Shown here in pieces: positions 48,447 to 57,496 of a DNA stretch of 64,000 nt (position 1 is its first letter; every line of letters starts with the position of its first letter). Location of the stretch: NCBI RefSeq assembly GCF_001885905.1, contig NZ_JXKM01000003.1:340405-404404 (forward strand), written 5' to 3'. The notes under the pieces were generated by a model. It did no database searches, had not been told where the DNA came from, and worked only from the letters and a program-made list of their open reading frames with translations. The translations under genes and the position numbers were made by a program. The DNA comes from Enterococcus devriesei (GTDB lineage: Bacteria; Bacillota; Bacilli; Lactobacillales; Enterococcaceae).

Positions 48447-48661
48447 CAGCAAATTCCTCCTAATTTTTATTTATCCTTCCACAAGTTAAAAAAATACTCA
48501 TGTTTAAGTGTATCTTCTCATCACCATTCCACCTTACCACCAAATTCTTGGCCTTGTTAAATTCTCTGCTCAGCGTAAGCAATTTTTTCTTAGATCGGCA
48601 GAAAAAAAAGTAAGAAAGAGGTATACTACAAATTGAATAGCAATGAGAGGAGAAGATGACG

Positions 48662-48949
48662 ATGGATTCAATTTTTTGTATCGTTCTAGGAATGATCTTC
48701 GCAAACGGCATCCCCCATTTTGTCAAAGGGATTACCGCAGAAAAATGGCCTGTTCCTTGGAAAACATTCGCATCCGCTCCAACGAATGTCTTGTGGGCGA
48801 TTACGAATTGGTTAGTGGTGATTATTTTGTTTGCACTCTTCAAGCCAGACATCAATAGCTTTGATGCAGCCTGCTTTTTGCTAGGTATGGGAATTACTGG
48901 ATACTATCTCGCCTTGCATTGGTCAGAAAAAAATGACGAGACAGAATAA
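48662..48949 (+). CDS. Small membrane protein of unknown function
   Basis: A 95-residue protein with three hydrophobic segments (about 3-20, 45-63 and 69-87). I do not recognise the family. A GAGGAG site precedes ATG 48662; ATG 48656 is in the same frame. The neighbouring aldo/keto reductase gene is divergent. Its own terminator follows. Confidence 0.65.
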   Translation: MDSIFCIVLGMIFANGIPHFVKGITAEKWPVPWKTFASAPTNVLWAITNWLVVIILFALFKPDINSFDAACFLLGMGITGYYLALHWSEKNDETE

Positions 48950-48961
48950 TTTTTTAAAGAC

Positions 48962-49012
48962 GAACGTGCTACTAAAGGATTTCTTTTCCTTTAATAGCAC
49001 GTTCTTTTTTTA
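48962..49012. terminator. Bidirectional terminator
   Basis: GAACGTGCTA and TAGCACGTTC, with inner AAAGGA/TCCTTT arms, form a long hairpin followed by seven T. It serves the small membrane protein gene and the convergent MATE gene. Confidence 0.88.
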
Positions 49013-49024
49013 TTCACCCGTTGA

Positions 49025-50398
49025 TTATTCTTGCATCGCTGGTAATTCGTTTTTATTTAATTTATTCAAGTAAGGGATCATCATGATTGTACCAGCGATA
49101 AAGGCGATCCCTTCGGTAATAGTCATTGACCAAATCAAGCCGTTCAAACCATAAAAATGGTGCAGTAAAAGAACGACTGGAATGAAAAAGGTTCCTTGGA
49201 TCGTAGACATGATTCCCGTTTGAGCGCCAAAACCTGAGGATTGGAAGATTCCGGTAAATAAACCCGAGAATCCGTTAAAGACGGAAGAAACTAATTGTGC
49301 TGCTAAAATCGTTAAACCAACTTGTACTACGCGAGGGTCGCTAGTAAATACGCTTAGTACGGGCACTCGGAAGAGATAAACGGCGACCGCGAAAATGATT
49401 GAGATACCACCAATCCATAAAGAAACTTCTTTCAACGCTTCTTTTAGACGTTTGGTATTGTGGGCGGAGAAACTATAAGCAAATAACGGCATGGCGCCTA
49501 AAAATAGACCCATCGTCAAAAATTCAGGCAACTGTGTAATCCGCACCGCGATCCCGAAGCTGGCGACAACATTATCGCCATATTCAACTGAAAAATTGTT
49601 CAACAATAACGTTGTTACGATCATAAAGGCTGATTTAAACAGTTCTGAAACACCGATTTTATAGACTTCTAATTGATCGCTAAAAGAAAGTTTGAAATGT
49701 TTCAAGAAGCCCTTCAAGGATTCGCTTCTATTTTCTAAAAACCAAACATAATAAGCGGTGGAAGCCAAATTGGCAATAACTGTTGAGATTCCGGCCCCAA
49801 TCACATGCAGGTTAAAAACCAAGATCAATAGCGCATCCAGCGCAATACTAACAGCCACACTAATAAACATTCCATACATCGATTCCTTTGAGGCGCCTTC
49901 TGAGCGAACCATTTGCTCCAAGGCAAAGTTCAGAATAAAGGCAAATCCACCAGCAAATAAAATCGTTGAATATTGTTTTGTGTAAAGCAGTGTTTGTCCG
50001 TCGGCGCCAAGTAAGTGAACAAACGGTGTCATAAATAAGATAGCGACTGCTCCGATAACCAACCCAAGAATAATGCTTGTGTAAAAGGAATAGCCAGCGA
50101 CTTTCTTCCCCTTCTGAGTATCCCCGCTGCCTAATAGCCGCGTAATAAAGCTGCCGCCACCGACACCAAACATATTTCCGACCGCCATCAAAATGATCGT
50201 GATCGGCATCGCCAACGTAATCGCCGACATCATATTCGTGTCATGGATCCGACCAATAAAATAAGCGTTGATCAAATTGTAGATCGTCGTGGCTGAGATC
50301 CCCACCATCATCGGGATCGACAAATGGGCGATGGCTTTGCGAATGGGACTTTCCTTTAAATAATAAATATTCGATTCGTTGACTTCAAATTCTTCCAT
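49025..50398 (-). CDS. MATE family multidrug efflux transporter
   Basis: A 457-residue membrane protein with about 12 helices and the N-terminal MATE segment PIRKAIAHLSIPMMVGISATTIYNL. It probably exports cationic drugs or dyes with sodium or protons. It lies 78 bases downstream of a MarR-type gene, on the same strand. A perfect 20-base palindrome lies in the gap, so the regulator very likely controls it. Confidence 0.92.
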   Translation of the reverse strand: MEEFEVNESNIYYLKESPIRKAIAHLSIPMMVGISATTIYNLINAYFIGRIHDTNMMSAITLAMPITIILMAVGNMFGVGGGSFITRLLGSGDTQKGKKVAGYSFYTSIILGLVIGAVAILFMTPFVHLLGADGQTLLYTKQYSTILFAGGFAFILNFALEQMVRSEGASKESMYGMFISVAVSIALDALLILVFNLHVIGAGISTVIANLASTAYYVWFLENRSESLKGFLKHFKLSFSDQLEVYKIGVSELFKSAFMIVTTLLLNNFSVEYGDNVVASFGIAVRITQLPEFLTMGLFLGAMPLFAYSFSAHNTKRLKEALKEVSLWIGGISIIFAVAVYLFRVPVLSVFTSDPRVVQVGLTILAAQLVSSVFNGFSGLFTGIFQSSGFGAQTGIMSTIQGTFFIPVVLLLHHFYGLNGLIWSMTITEGIAFIAGTIMMIPYLNKLNKNELPAMQE

Positions 50399-50425
50399 GA
50401 TACTACCTTCTTCTATTCATTTATA

Positions 50426-50445
50426 ATAGTTAGAATTCTAACTAT
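50426..50445. promoter_or_regulatory. MarR operator before the MATE gene
   Basis: A perfect 20-base palindrome, ATAGTTAGAATTCTAACTAT, lies about 28 bases before the MATE start codon. Its core TTAGAATTCTAA fits the pattern TTAGANNTCTAA seen twice more near the marR promoter. Confidence 0.75.
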
Positions 50446-50476
50446 TTAGGTGCAAGCAGTTTTGCGCTGCTTGTTC

Positions 50477-50896
50477 TTATAAACTGCGGTCGATTTTTCT
50501 AAGCAGTTCGGTCAATTCTTGCACTTCTTCCGGGTCTAGCGCTTTGACCAATTCTTTTTCCGCCGCATAAAACGCCTCATTGGTTTCATTGACGATCGCT
50601 TTTCCCTTAGGAAGAACATAAATATTTTTTTGCCGCTCATTATCGGCTGGAATTCGACGTTCGATATACCCTTTTTTTTCTAAGCCTTGCAGCATACTGG
50701 TAATACTGGCACCGCGTCGTTGAAAGACTTCCGCTAAATCTTTTTGGATCAAGCCTTTGTCTTCGTTCTGCGCAATATACGCAATCATTCGAGCTTGTTG
50801 CGGACTGACACCTAACGATTCCGCACGATCTTTCATCAATTCACGAGATTTGTGCATAATCGAGCGCAGTAGATTGGAAACGACCATTCTATCCAA
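50477..50896 (-). CDS. MarR family transcriptional regulator
   Basis: A 139-residue winged-helix repressor. The wing region reads GASITSMLQGLEKKGYIERRIPADNERQKNIYVL (helix and wing about 63-97). The start is TTG at 50896 with GGAGG seven bases upstream; an in-frame ATG at 50887 has a poor distance. It likely represses itself and the MATE gene and is released by a small ligand. Confidence 0.9.
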   Translation of the reverse strand: MDRMVVSNLLRSIMHKSRELMKDRAESLGVSPQQARMIAYIAQNEDKGLIQKDLAEVFQRRGASITSMLQGLEKKGYIERRIPADNERQKNIYVLPKGKAIVNETNEAFYAAEKELVKALDPEEVQELTELLRKIDRSL

Positions 50897-50918
50897 AAGA
50901 ATTCCTCCTCGCTAACTA

Positions 50919-51007
50919 TTAGATATCTAACTGTTCGAAAAGAATATACACGCCGTTAAAATAAAAGTCAACGGAAAAGATTCGTTTTCTAAAAATTAGA
51001 GTTCTAA
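50919..51007 (-). promoter_or_regulatory. marR promoter with two operators
   Basis: The minus-strand promoter is TTGACT (50971-50966), 17 bases and TATATT (50948-50943). One operator (TTAGATATCTAA, 50919-50930) is just downstream of the start point. A second (TTAGAGTTCTAA, 50996-51007) is upstream of the -35. The remaining bases to 51200 hold the plus-strand promoter region of the lipoprotein gene (TATAAT at 51121-51126). Confidence 0.75.
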
Positions 51008-51200
51008 CTTTATTAACCTATTCTAGGTTGAAGAAAAACTCATTCTTCCTAAATAAATATCGTTCATTGTATTTAATCCATCTAAAATCATTTTTATTTC
51101 TAACAAAAACTTAATTATAGTATAATTTATTTATAATAAAACTTTTTTTGTTGTTTGATCATTATTTTCCCCGAAAAAAATCAGATTAGGAGGAACGGAT

Positions 51201-51866
51201 ATGAAAAAATTTATTAAGTTAGGACTTGTTCTCGCATTAGGATTGACTTTTGTTGGTTGTGGTGACAATGCCACTAATGAAACCACTACCAGTCAGTCGC
51301 AAACAATCAGCTCGCTGGAAAAAAGCAATCAAGACTTAAAGGCGACCGTCTCATCTTTAGAGAAGACCGTGAATTCTTTTGAAAAAGAAAAAGCGGCGAA
51401 GGAAAAAACACAGAACGCCGAGCAAGAGCAAAAACAAAGGGAATTAGCCAATACGAAGAAAGCCGAAGAAGAACAGCAACGCAAAGAACAAGAAGCTCAG
51501 GCTGCCGCCGAGAAACAAGCAGCGGAACAAGCGGAGGTTGCCAAACAGGCCGAGGAAAAACGAATTGCAGAAGAAGCAGAAGCGACTCGTAAGGCAGAAG
51601 AACAGCGCGTCGCACAAGAAGCAGCTGCAAGAAAACAAGCGGAAGAGCAACAAGTCGCGGCTCAAGCACAGTCAGAGGCGGATGCTCGTGCCCAACAAGA
51701 AGCACAGGTTCAGCAAGCAGCCCAGCCGGCTCAAGGTCAGACCGTTTATGTCACACCGACAGGCAGCAAATATCATACGCACAAGTGCGGCAACGGCACT
51801 TACAGCCCCGCTACACTAGAGGAAGCACAAGGTCGCGGATTAACCGCCTGTGCGAAGTGTTATTAA
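51201..51866 (+). CDS. Lipoprotein with long Ala/Glu/Lys/Gln coiled coil and a C-terminal His/Cys motif
   Basis: A 221-residue lipoprotein: lipobox FVGC (about 17-20), a coiled coil (about 35-175) of repeated KAEEEQ-type heptads, and a C-terminal domain ending in YHTHKCGNG and ACAKCY (about 193-221). Two His and two or three Cys there could bind metal. Similar short domains end many Gram-positive secreted proteins. Function unknown. AGGAGG precedes the ATG. The low-complexity coil was probably shaped by repeat expansion. Confidence 0.7.
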   Translation: MKKFIKLGLVLALGLTFVGCGDNATNETTTSQSQTISSLEKSNQDLKATVSSLEKTVNSFEKEKAAKEKTQNAEQEQKQRELANTKKAEEEQQRKEQEAQAAAEKQAAEQAEVAKQAEEKRIAEEAEATRKAEEQRVAQEAAARKQAEEQQVAAQAQSEADARAQQEAQVQQAAQPAQGQTVYVTPTGSKYHTHKCGNGTYSPATLEEAQGRGLTACAKCY

Positions 51867-51877
51867 TTAAAAAAATA

Positions 51878-51916
51878 AAGCCACTGAAAAGTGAACTTTT
51901 CAGTGGCTTCGTTTTT
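51878..51916. terminator. Bidirectional terminator
   Basis: AAGCCACTGAAAA and TTTTCAGTGGCTT form a 13-pair hairpin between the lipoprotein and TauE genes. Confidence 0.88.
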
Positions 51917-52805
51917 AGCTCTTCTTCAAATTCCCCGCAAAGGCCTGCTTCCCTTTACGAATATAGGTAAAACCGGAATAAAGCACGACTACGATAACAA
52001 TCCATGTCAAAACGTTCATGTTCAACCCGGTGACAAAGCGCGTCGCGATGATTACTCCGATAATTCCACCGATCGTAATCCCCAAACTAACTTTACGAGA
52101 ATAATCCCCCGATTTAATAAAGTTTGTACCAGCAACTGGCATTAGACCTGCACATGAAGCCATCATGATTGGAAAAGCCACCAACGGACTTAAGCCAAGC
52201 ATATAAACCAACGCCATACACGGTGCGTAAAGTCCTACTCCAATCGTCATCAAGGCGCCCAAAATAAAATTACCGATAATACCAATGATTAATTTTGAAC
52301 CCGTCAAACCGGTTAAATGATTGCCTGTTCCTAATAGATCCAATAATCCTAATTGTTTTAGCGCCATTAGTGCGGCTGTGACGATCAAGGCGATTCCCAT
52401 GTAAAATTGGACTTTTTTCTCAGGCAGCTTGCTGACCGTTTTCGAACCAATGTAAGAACCGACAATTGCGGCAATGACTAGCGAAAATAAAGTCAACGGC
52501 GCTACTTTTACTACCGTAATAAAAATGAACGCTTCAATAATCACCGGTACCGTGTGAGAAACATTCAATGTTCCCGGTAATTGACGATCATTGTCTAATT
52601 GCTTCGTCGTTTCTAATAGCATCGTCGTCGGTGCAAAACTCCCGATTCCCAGCGTGTCCATCGCGTCCGTCACCAATCCGATCAACCCGGCAACGAGCCA
52701 ATTCCCGCCGCCTAAATTTTTTCGTTCCGCAACCAAATCGCGAATAAAATAAAAAAGATAGTAAACCAAGAGGACTGCTAAAAGTCCCAATAAAATCTGT
52801 ACCAT
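51915..52805 (-). CDS. TauE/SafE family sulfite or organic-anion exporter
   Basis: A 296-residue membrane protein with about eight to nine helices. Two repeated segments, each with a GSYIG- or GIYAP-type motif, fit the TauE/SafE (DUF81) fold. Substrates of the family include sulfite and sulfoacetate; none is decided here. GGAGAG precedes the ATG. It stands alone. Confidence 0.85.
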   Translation of the reverse strand: MVQILLGLLAVLLVYYLFYFIRDLVAERKNLGGGNWLVAGLIGLVTDAMDTLGIGSFAPTTMLLETTKQLDNDRQLPGTLNVSHTVPVIIEAFIFITVVKVAPLTLFSLVIAAIVGSYIGSKTVSKLPEKKVQFYMGIALIVTAALMALKQLGLLDLLGTGNHLTGLTGSKLIIGIIGNFILGALMTIGVGLYAPCMALVYMLGLSPLVAFPIMMASCAGLMPVAGTNFIKSGDYSRKVSLGITIGGIIGVIIATRFVTGLNMNVLTWIVIVVVLYSGFTYIRKGKQAFAGNLKKS

Positions 52806-52951
52806 AATTCTCTCCTTTGAATATTTAATTGAATGAAAGCTCTTTTACCTGTAAAGATGGTACAACAATTCACATACTTTTTGACTGAAATTAAATAACA
52901 ATTTGATGATATTCGTCAAATAAATCTTATAAAAAGTGCTAAGCTTCACAC

Positions 52952-52995
52952 AAAAAAAGGAGCTGGGACATTAATTTGTCTCAGCTCCTATTTCC
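52952..52995 (-). terminator. Terminator of the DUF1801 gene
   Basis: On the minus strand AGGAGCTGAGACA pairs with TGTCCCAGCTCCT, followed by seven T. Confidence 0.85.
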
Positions 52996-53009
52996 GTATA
53001 AACGGTGTG

Positions 53010-53080
53010 ACAGAAGTAGTTTCTTCGGAAATAAGCCAAAATTTCTTGAAGCTGAACACTTCTGTCCCAACCTCCTTACA
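53010..53080. repeat. 3' repeat (GGAAATAAGCC/CTTCTGTC type), copy 2
   Basis: ACAGAAGTAGTTTCTTC, then GGAAATAAGCC, then ACTTCTGTCCC. The outer ACAGAAGT and ACTTCTGT can pair. It lies directly 3' of the DUF1801 gene and resembles the segment after mprF at about 14.0 kb. Confidence 0.45.
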
Positions 53081-53089
53081 GCTCTTCAT

Positions 53090-53437
53090 TTATTGATCTT
53101 CCATGACTTCTTGTAAACGAAAGCGCACCATTTCTTTAATCAAATCAATTGGCAAATCTTGGTCATAAGGAAACTGGACGGCTCCCTTAGAAGTTTTGTA
53201 GTCCTTTAATTGTTTTTCAAAAGCTTCCATAGCGCTAGGTGTCGGATAAAAGCCGATATGCTTTTTCATTGCCCCGAAATGAACCAGATTTTCTTTTAAA
53301 TAAAAGGTTGGCATCTGGTAAGAAATCTTCTCTTTCGTTTCGGGTGGAACCGTTTCTTTAATTACTTGATAAATTTCTTTTAGCTTGGGCTGCTGATCTT
53401 TTTCAGCCTCATTGATATATTCTTCGATTGCTGTCAT
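53090..53437 (-). CDS. DUF1801 domain protein (YdhG/Fra-like)
   Basis: A 115-residue protein with the DUF1801 pattern: EKISYQMPTFYLK (about 36-48), HFGAMKKHIGFYPTPSAM (about 53-70) and RFRLQEVME at the end. Relatives include the proposed iron chaperone Fra of Bacillus (YdhG); the function is uncertain. It is followed by its own terminator. Confidence 0.85.
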   Translation of the reverse strand: MTAIEEYINEAEKDQQPKLKEIYQVIKETVPPETKEKISYQMPTFYLKENLVHFGAMKKHIGFYPTPSAMEAFEKQLKDYKTSKGAVQFPYDQDLPIDLIKEMVRFRLQEVMEDQ

Positions 53438-53499
53438 CGCTTCACGTCCTTTTTTCTTTTAGTCTAGCGGAAAAGGTTGAAAAGGGATACAAAACTGCT

Positions 53500-53811
53500 C
53501 TATTCTTCCTTCACGTTCTCCCCTAAAGAAAAGCCGTCAAAGGTCTCACCATCATAATATTTCAATAATTGATCTGCCGTTAATAAAGAAGAGGTCATTT
53601 CTTCGTCCTTTTCTTCCTCCACTTGATTCAACGCGACGTATTCTTGGTACTGCTCCGCTAATTGACGGTACAGCGCTTTTTTCGAGGAACCTTCGCCAGT
53701 AATAAATGGAAGTTCCTTCAAATGACCGCGATAAAGAGGCAAGTTTTCCAGCCACTCGATCGGCTGTTCTACGACGGTCAGTTGAACGTCAGCAAAAATA
53801 TCTTCATACAT
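53500..53811 (-). CDS. Small acidic protein of unknown function (possibly HicB-like fold)
   Basis: A 103-residue acidic protein. The first half (LPLYRGHLKELPFITGEGSSKKAL) is like the strand-turn-helix of HicB-type partial RNase-H folds, but I see no HicA partner. The second half (SLLTADQLLKYYDGETFDGF) is not recognised. GGAGG precedes the ATG. Its start overlaps the AraC gene stop by eight bases, so the two are coupled. Confidence 0.5.
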   Translation of the reverse strand: MYEDIFADVQLTVVEQPIEWLENLPLYRGHLKELPFITGEGSSKKALYRQLAEQYQEYVALNQVEEEKDEEMTSSLLTADQLLKYYDGETFDGFSLGENVKEE

Positions 53812-54763
53812 TGGTTTTTTCCTCCTGAATTTCTCGATATTGACGCGGGGTAAGGCCTTCGATTTGCTTGAAACGTTTATAGAAAAAGGCCTTATCTTTG
53901 TAGCCTAAGCGTTCGACAATTGTTTGGATAGTCAGATCTGTTTGCTCTAAATAGAGCTTACAACGCTGGATGCGGCGCAGCAATACGATCTCCGTAAAGG
54001 CCTGCCCCGTTTTTTCCTTTAATAAGCTCGACAAATAATTCGGGTGAAAATGAAATTTCTGAGCGACCTCTTCTAGTGTCACTTGCTCCAAGCGGACATC
54101 GATATAGGCTAAAATTTCTTCCGTTAATTGACCGCTGGACACGAAGCTGTCTCTGGCAACAAGATGTCCCGTCTCGGCCTGACTGATCTCAACAATCAGC
54201 AGTACAAAGGCCGCCTTCGTTACCTTATTATTGAAATAAGCCATCTTGACCACCTGTTTTAACAACAGCAACGTATAAAAATGAATATCCGTTAATGTCG
54301 CAAAATCATACACCAAATAGCGGCTAACTCCTAAAAATTCTGAACTTATTGCCTCGATAAAAAAGCGATACAACAGCGGTTCTTCAAAAAATTGGCCTAA
54401 TAATGAATCGGTGAAATAGCTAGCTTTAAAATAAAACGTGATGACTTCCGCGTTCTGGTCTCCTTGAAAAGAAAGTCGCGCCGCACCATTCATCAAGATT
54501 AATCCACCCATATCAAGCCGTCTTTCAGAGGTATCAAGTTTCACCTCAACCGAACCTTTCAGTACATAGAATACCCGAATAAATTCCGAAGAAACTTCGA
54601 TCCGCTGTTCACTCTTGCGCGTTACAAAAGCCGCGATCTCACGCTTGGGATTTTCCGCAAACTGCCGGACCTCGTTTTTCATTTCTTTATCCTCAACAAG
54701 ATAGCAATCCAATGTTTCCAAAAACTGATAAAACTGATCATATTGCTGCTCCGTTACCTTCAC
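53804..54763 (-). CDS. AraC family transcriptional regulator
   Basis: A 319-residue regulator. The N-terminal cupin-like sensor is at about 45-130 (SEFIRVFYVLKGSVEVKLD). Two C-terminal helix-turn-helices occupy about 215-312: LEEVAQKFHFHPNYLSSLLKE and TIQTIVERLGYKDKAFFYKRFK. The effector and targets are unknown. The start is probably GTG at 54763, with a weak GGTGG site. It is divergent from proC and operonic with the small acidic protein gene. Confidence 0.88.
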   Translation of the reverse strand: MKVTEQQYDQFYQFLETLDCYLVEDKEMKNEVRQFAENPKREIAAFVTRKSEQRIEVSSEFIRVFYVLKGSVEVKLDTSERRLDMGGLILMNGAARLSFQGDQNAEVITFYFKASYFTDSLLGQFFEEPLLYRFFIEAISSEFLGVSRYLVYDFATLTDIHFYTLLLLKQVVKMAYFNNKVTKAAFVLLIVEISQAETGHLVARDSFVSSGQLTEEILAYIDVRLEQVTLEEVAQKFHFHPNYLSSLLKEKTGQAFTEIVLLRRIQRCKLYLEQTDLTIQTIVERLGYKDKAFFYKRFKQIEGLTPRQYREIQEEKTNV

Positions 54764-54908
54764 TTTTCCACCACCTTAGAATCGAACACTTTTTTCTTTA
54801 TCTACACTATTTCAAACAGCTGCTTATCAGCATATAATTTATTTATTGATTGTAGCATTTTTAGCGTTTCATTACATTAGATTCAAACACTTCTAAGGGG
54901 GATTTATT

Positions 54909-55721
54909 ATGAAAATTGGTTTTATCGGTGCCGGCAACATGGCCACGGCAATCGTGGAAGGAATCGTACAAAAGGGCTTCAGCAATCCAGAAGACATTTA
55001 TTTATATGATATCGCAACGGAGAAAGTCCAAGCCTTCGCGGAAAAAATCGGCGCGCATGCGCTGAAAGACCCGCAAGCCGTTATTCAAACTGTCGACACG
55101 TTGATCCTAGCAGTCAAACCGAATGTCATTAAAGGAGTCTTGTTAGCAGCCAAAGAAGCGATCGTTGCCAATGATCCACTGATCGTCTCTATCGCAGCGG
55201 GAACTAGCACGGCTGCGTTATATGACGTTTTCGAGACCGATCAGCCGATCCGCATCGTCCGAGTCATGCCGAATATGAACGCCATGGTTGGTGAAGGGGC
55301 GGCGGCAGTCTGCGGAAACAGTGCCGCGACTGAGGAAGATGTTAAACAAATCATTGATCTCTTCAACGCTGTAGGGAAAGCTTGGCCTTTAGAAGAGAAA
55401 TATTTCTCCATCTTTACTGCGATCGCTGGCAGTTCACCAGCCTATACCTTCTTATTTATCGACTCAATCGCTCGGGCTGCAGTGAAGAATGGCTTGCCAA
55501 AGGATCTCGCTCTAGAAATGGCGACCCAAGCCATTCTAGGCAGCGCTCAAACTTTGGCCACTAGTCAAGAAAATCCGTGGACCTTGATCGATCGGGTCAG
55601 CTCACCAGGCGGAACGACAGTCGCAGGGATCGTGGAGTTAGAAGACAACGCCTTTATCTCGACCGTTATCAAGGGAATCGATGCGACGATTCGAAAAGAC
55701 GAGGAACTAGGAAAGAAATAA
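54909..55721 (+). CDS. proC: Pyrroline-5-carboxylate reductase
   Basis: The last step of proline synthesis (P5C to proline with NADPH). The 270-residue protein has the Rossmann motif IGFIGAGNMATAIVEG (about 3-18). The C-terminal dimer domain includes AIAGSSPAYTFLFID and SSPGGTTVAGI. Proline is also an osmoprotectant and the next operon imports glycine betaine, so grouping may reflect osmotic stress. AGGGGG precedes the ATG. Confidence 0.96.
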   Translation: MKIGFIGAGNMATAIVEGIVQKGFSNPEDIYLYDIATEKVQAFAEKIGAHALKDPQAVIQTVDTLILAVKPNVIKGVLLAAKEAIVANDPLIVSIAAGTSTAALYDVFETDQPIRIVRVMPNMNAMVGEGAAAVCGNSAATEEDVKQIIDLFNAVGKAWPLEEKYFSIFTAIAGSSPAYTFLFIDSIARAAVKNGLPKDLALEMATQAILGSAQTLATSQENPWTLIDRVSSPGGTTVAGIVELEDNAFISTVIKGIDATIRKDEELGKK

Positions 55722-55727
55722 TTAGCC

Positions 55728-55768
55728 ACAAAAAAATTGCTGATCATATCGACCAGCAATTTTCTCTT
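55728..55768. terminator. Bidirectional terminator proC/opuA
   Basis: AAAATTGCTG and CAGCAATTTT flank an 11-base loop. The T run is strong on the minus strand (seven T) and weaker on the plus strand. Confidence 0.8.
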
Positions 55769-55771
55769 ATC

Positions 55772-57496
55772 TTATTTCTTCCACTCATCAACTTCTTTTT
55801 GATGATCTTTGATCCAGTCCTTCGCTGCTTGCGATGGATCTTCACCTTCGTTGATTGCTAACATGACACTTTCCATATCTTTTTGGATCCAGTGGAAGTT
55901 GTCTAATACTTTATAAGCTTCGGGCTGGTCTTTTTTTAGACCTTGGCGAGCCATAGTGTGGATCGATTCGGCTGAGCCCATCGCATTTTTAGGATCTTCT
56001 AAATATTTCAAACCATATTTTGCAAACATCCAGTGGGGTGACCAGCCGGTGATTACGATGGGTTGTTTGTTTTTGATTGCTTGGCCTAGTGCGACGGTCA
56101 TTGCTCCAGAAGAAGAGGTTGAAACTTTCCAATCCGCTAAGTTTGGATAAGCCTTCACCGTATTTTCCGCCGCATTGACAACGCCCGCACCAGGTTCAAT
56201 CCCGGTGATGGTTTTATTGGCTTGGTCGGATAGATCTGCGATGGAATTTACATCCATATAATCCGGTACGACGATTCCAACTTTAGCACCTTTCAAGTTG
56301 ACGCCTAAATCATCGACTTGATCTTTATATTGGGCATATTGTGATTTGTGGGTATTTGGCAGCCAAGCCGCAACCATTGCATCCGATTCGCCTTTTGCAA
56401 CGGATTCCCACATAATCGCATTATCTAATGGGGTCGTGTTGACTTTGTAGCCCATTTCTTTCAATACTTCTCCCACAACGTGGGTTGAAGCGACTTCGGT
56501 ATCCCATTCCACGTAAGAAAGATTGATCGTACCTTTGGTTTTCTCAGACGCCCCGCCAAAACCAAATGACGCCAACAACACAACAGCAGCGACCACACCG
56601 GCTGCAATACCCAATTTTCTCTTCTTGCTCTTCGGCATTTTTTCAGCGGCTTGTTGTTTCGGTTTATTGATATTTTGGGTAAAGCGGTCAATGATGATTG
56701 CTAAAATAACTAGTGCTAAACCATTGACGAACCCATTTCCGACCTGTGCTCGTTGCAAGGCAGATAAGACCCCACGTCCTAGACCGGGAGCACCGATCAT
56801 TGAGGCGATTACTACCATTGATAAAGCCAGCATCGTTGTTTGGTTGATCCCGGCTAAAATAGTACTTTTAGCTAACGGCAATTCTAATTTGAATAATTTT
56901 TGTTTGGCAGTACCACCGAATGAATCAGAAGCTTCGACTAACTCTTTTGGAATTTGACGAATCCCTAAATTCGTAAAACGGACCGTTGGTGGCAAGGCGA
57001 AAATCACTGACGCGAAGACCCCTGGCACCATACCGATTCCAAAGAAGGCAACGGCTGGGATCAAATAAACAAAACCAGGCATCGTCTGCATGAAATCCAA
57101 AATCGGTGTAATGATCTTTTTCGCCGTCTCGTTTTTCGCCATCAAGATCCCTAACGGTACCCCGATGATGATCGATAGCAAGCTAGATAAAAGCACAAGC
57201 GTAACGGTACTCATTAAATCCATCCATAAACCTTGATTATAAATGAATAATAGTCCGATCAAGGTAAAGCTGGTTAATCCCCATTTTTTATTGGAGATGA
57301 AAAATGCGGCAACTGTCAAAACTAAAATAAATAAGAGTGGCGGAATCATTGTTAAGATTCCCGTCATGCCATCCATCAAAAATTGTCCGGCCTGTTGCAA
57401 TGCTGAAAATAATCCTGCGAAGGTGCTAGTTAACCAGTCGGTGAAATTTTCAACCCAATCTGCAACGGGTAAAGCTTGTTGTAAAAAACTAAACAT
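55772..57496 (-). CDS. opuABC: Glycine betaine ABC transporter, fused permease and substrate-binding protein
   Basis: A 574-residue fusion as in lactococcal OpuAB/BusAB. The permease half (about 1-300) has the conserved loop [16 protein letters not shown] and [16 protein letters not shown]. After a linker helix (about 293-312) the C-terminal half is a class II glycine-betaine binding domain (about 320-574), with [10 protein letters not shown] and TGWSPHWMF; the tryptophans form the aromatic cage for quaternary ammonium. Its start overlaps opuAA by eight bases. Uptake of betaine or carnitine protects against high osmolarity. Confidence 0.95.
   Translation of the reverse strand: MFSFLQQALPVADWVENFTDWLTSTFAGLFSALQQAGQFLMDGMTGILTMIPPLLFILVLTVAAFFISNKKWGLTSFTLIGLLFIYNQGLWMDLMSTVTLVLLSSLLSIIIGVPLGILMAKNETAKKIITPILDFMQTMPGFVYLIPAVAFFGIGMVPGVFASVIFALPPTVRFTNLGIRQIPKELVEASDSFGGTAKQKLFKLELPLAKSTILAGINQTTMLALSMVVIASMIGAPGLGRGVLSALQRAQVGNGFVNGLALVILAIIIDRFTQNINKPKQQAAEKMPKSKKRKLGIAAGVVAAVVLLASFGFGGASEKTKGTINLSYVEWDTEVASTHVVGEVLKEMGYKVNTTPLDNAIMWESVAKGESDAMVAAWLPNTHKSQYAQYKDQVDDLGVNLKGAKVGIVVPDYMDVNSIADLSDQANKTITGIEPGAGVVNAAENTVKAYPNLADWKVSTSSSGAMTVALGQAIKNKQPIVITGWSPHWMFAKYGLKYLEDPKNAMGSAESIHTMARQGLKKDQPEAYKVLDNFHWIQKDMESVMLAINEGEDPSQAAKDWIKDHQKEVDEWKK

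Noticed and set aside
48460..48855. 131-residue minus-strand frame
   Set aside because: It lies opposite the small membrane protein gene and the AKR leader; no ribosome site supports it.
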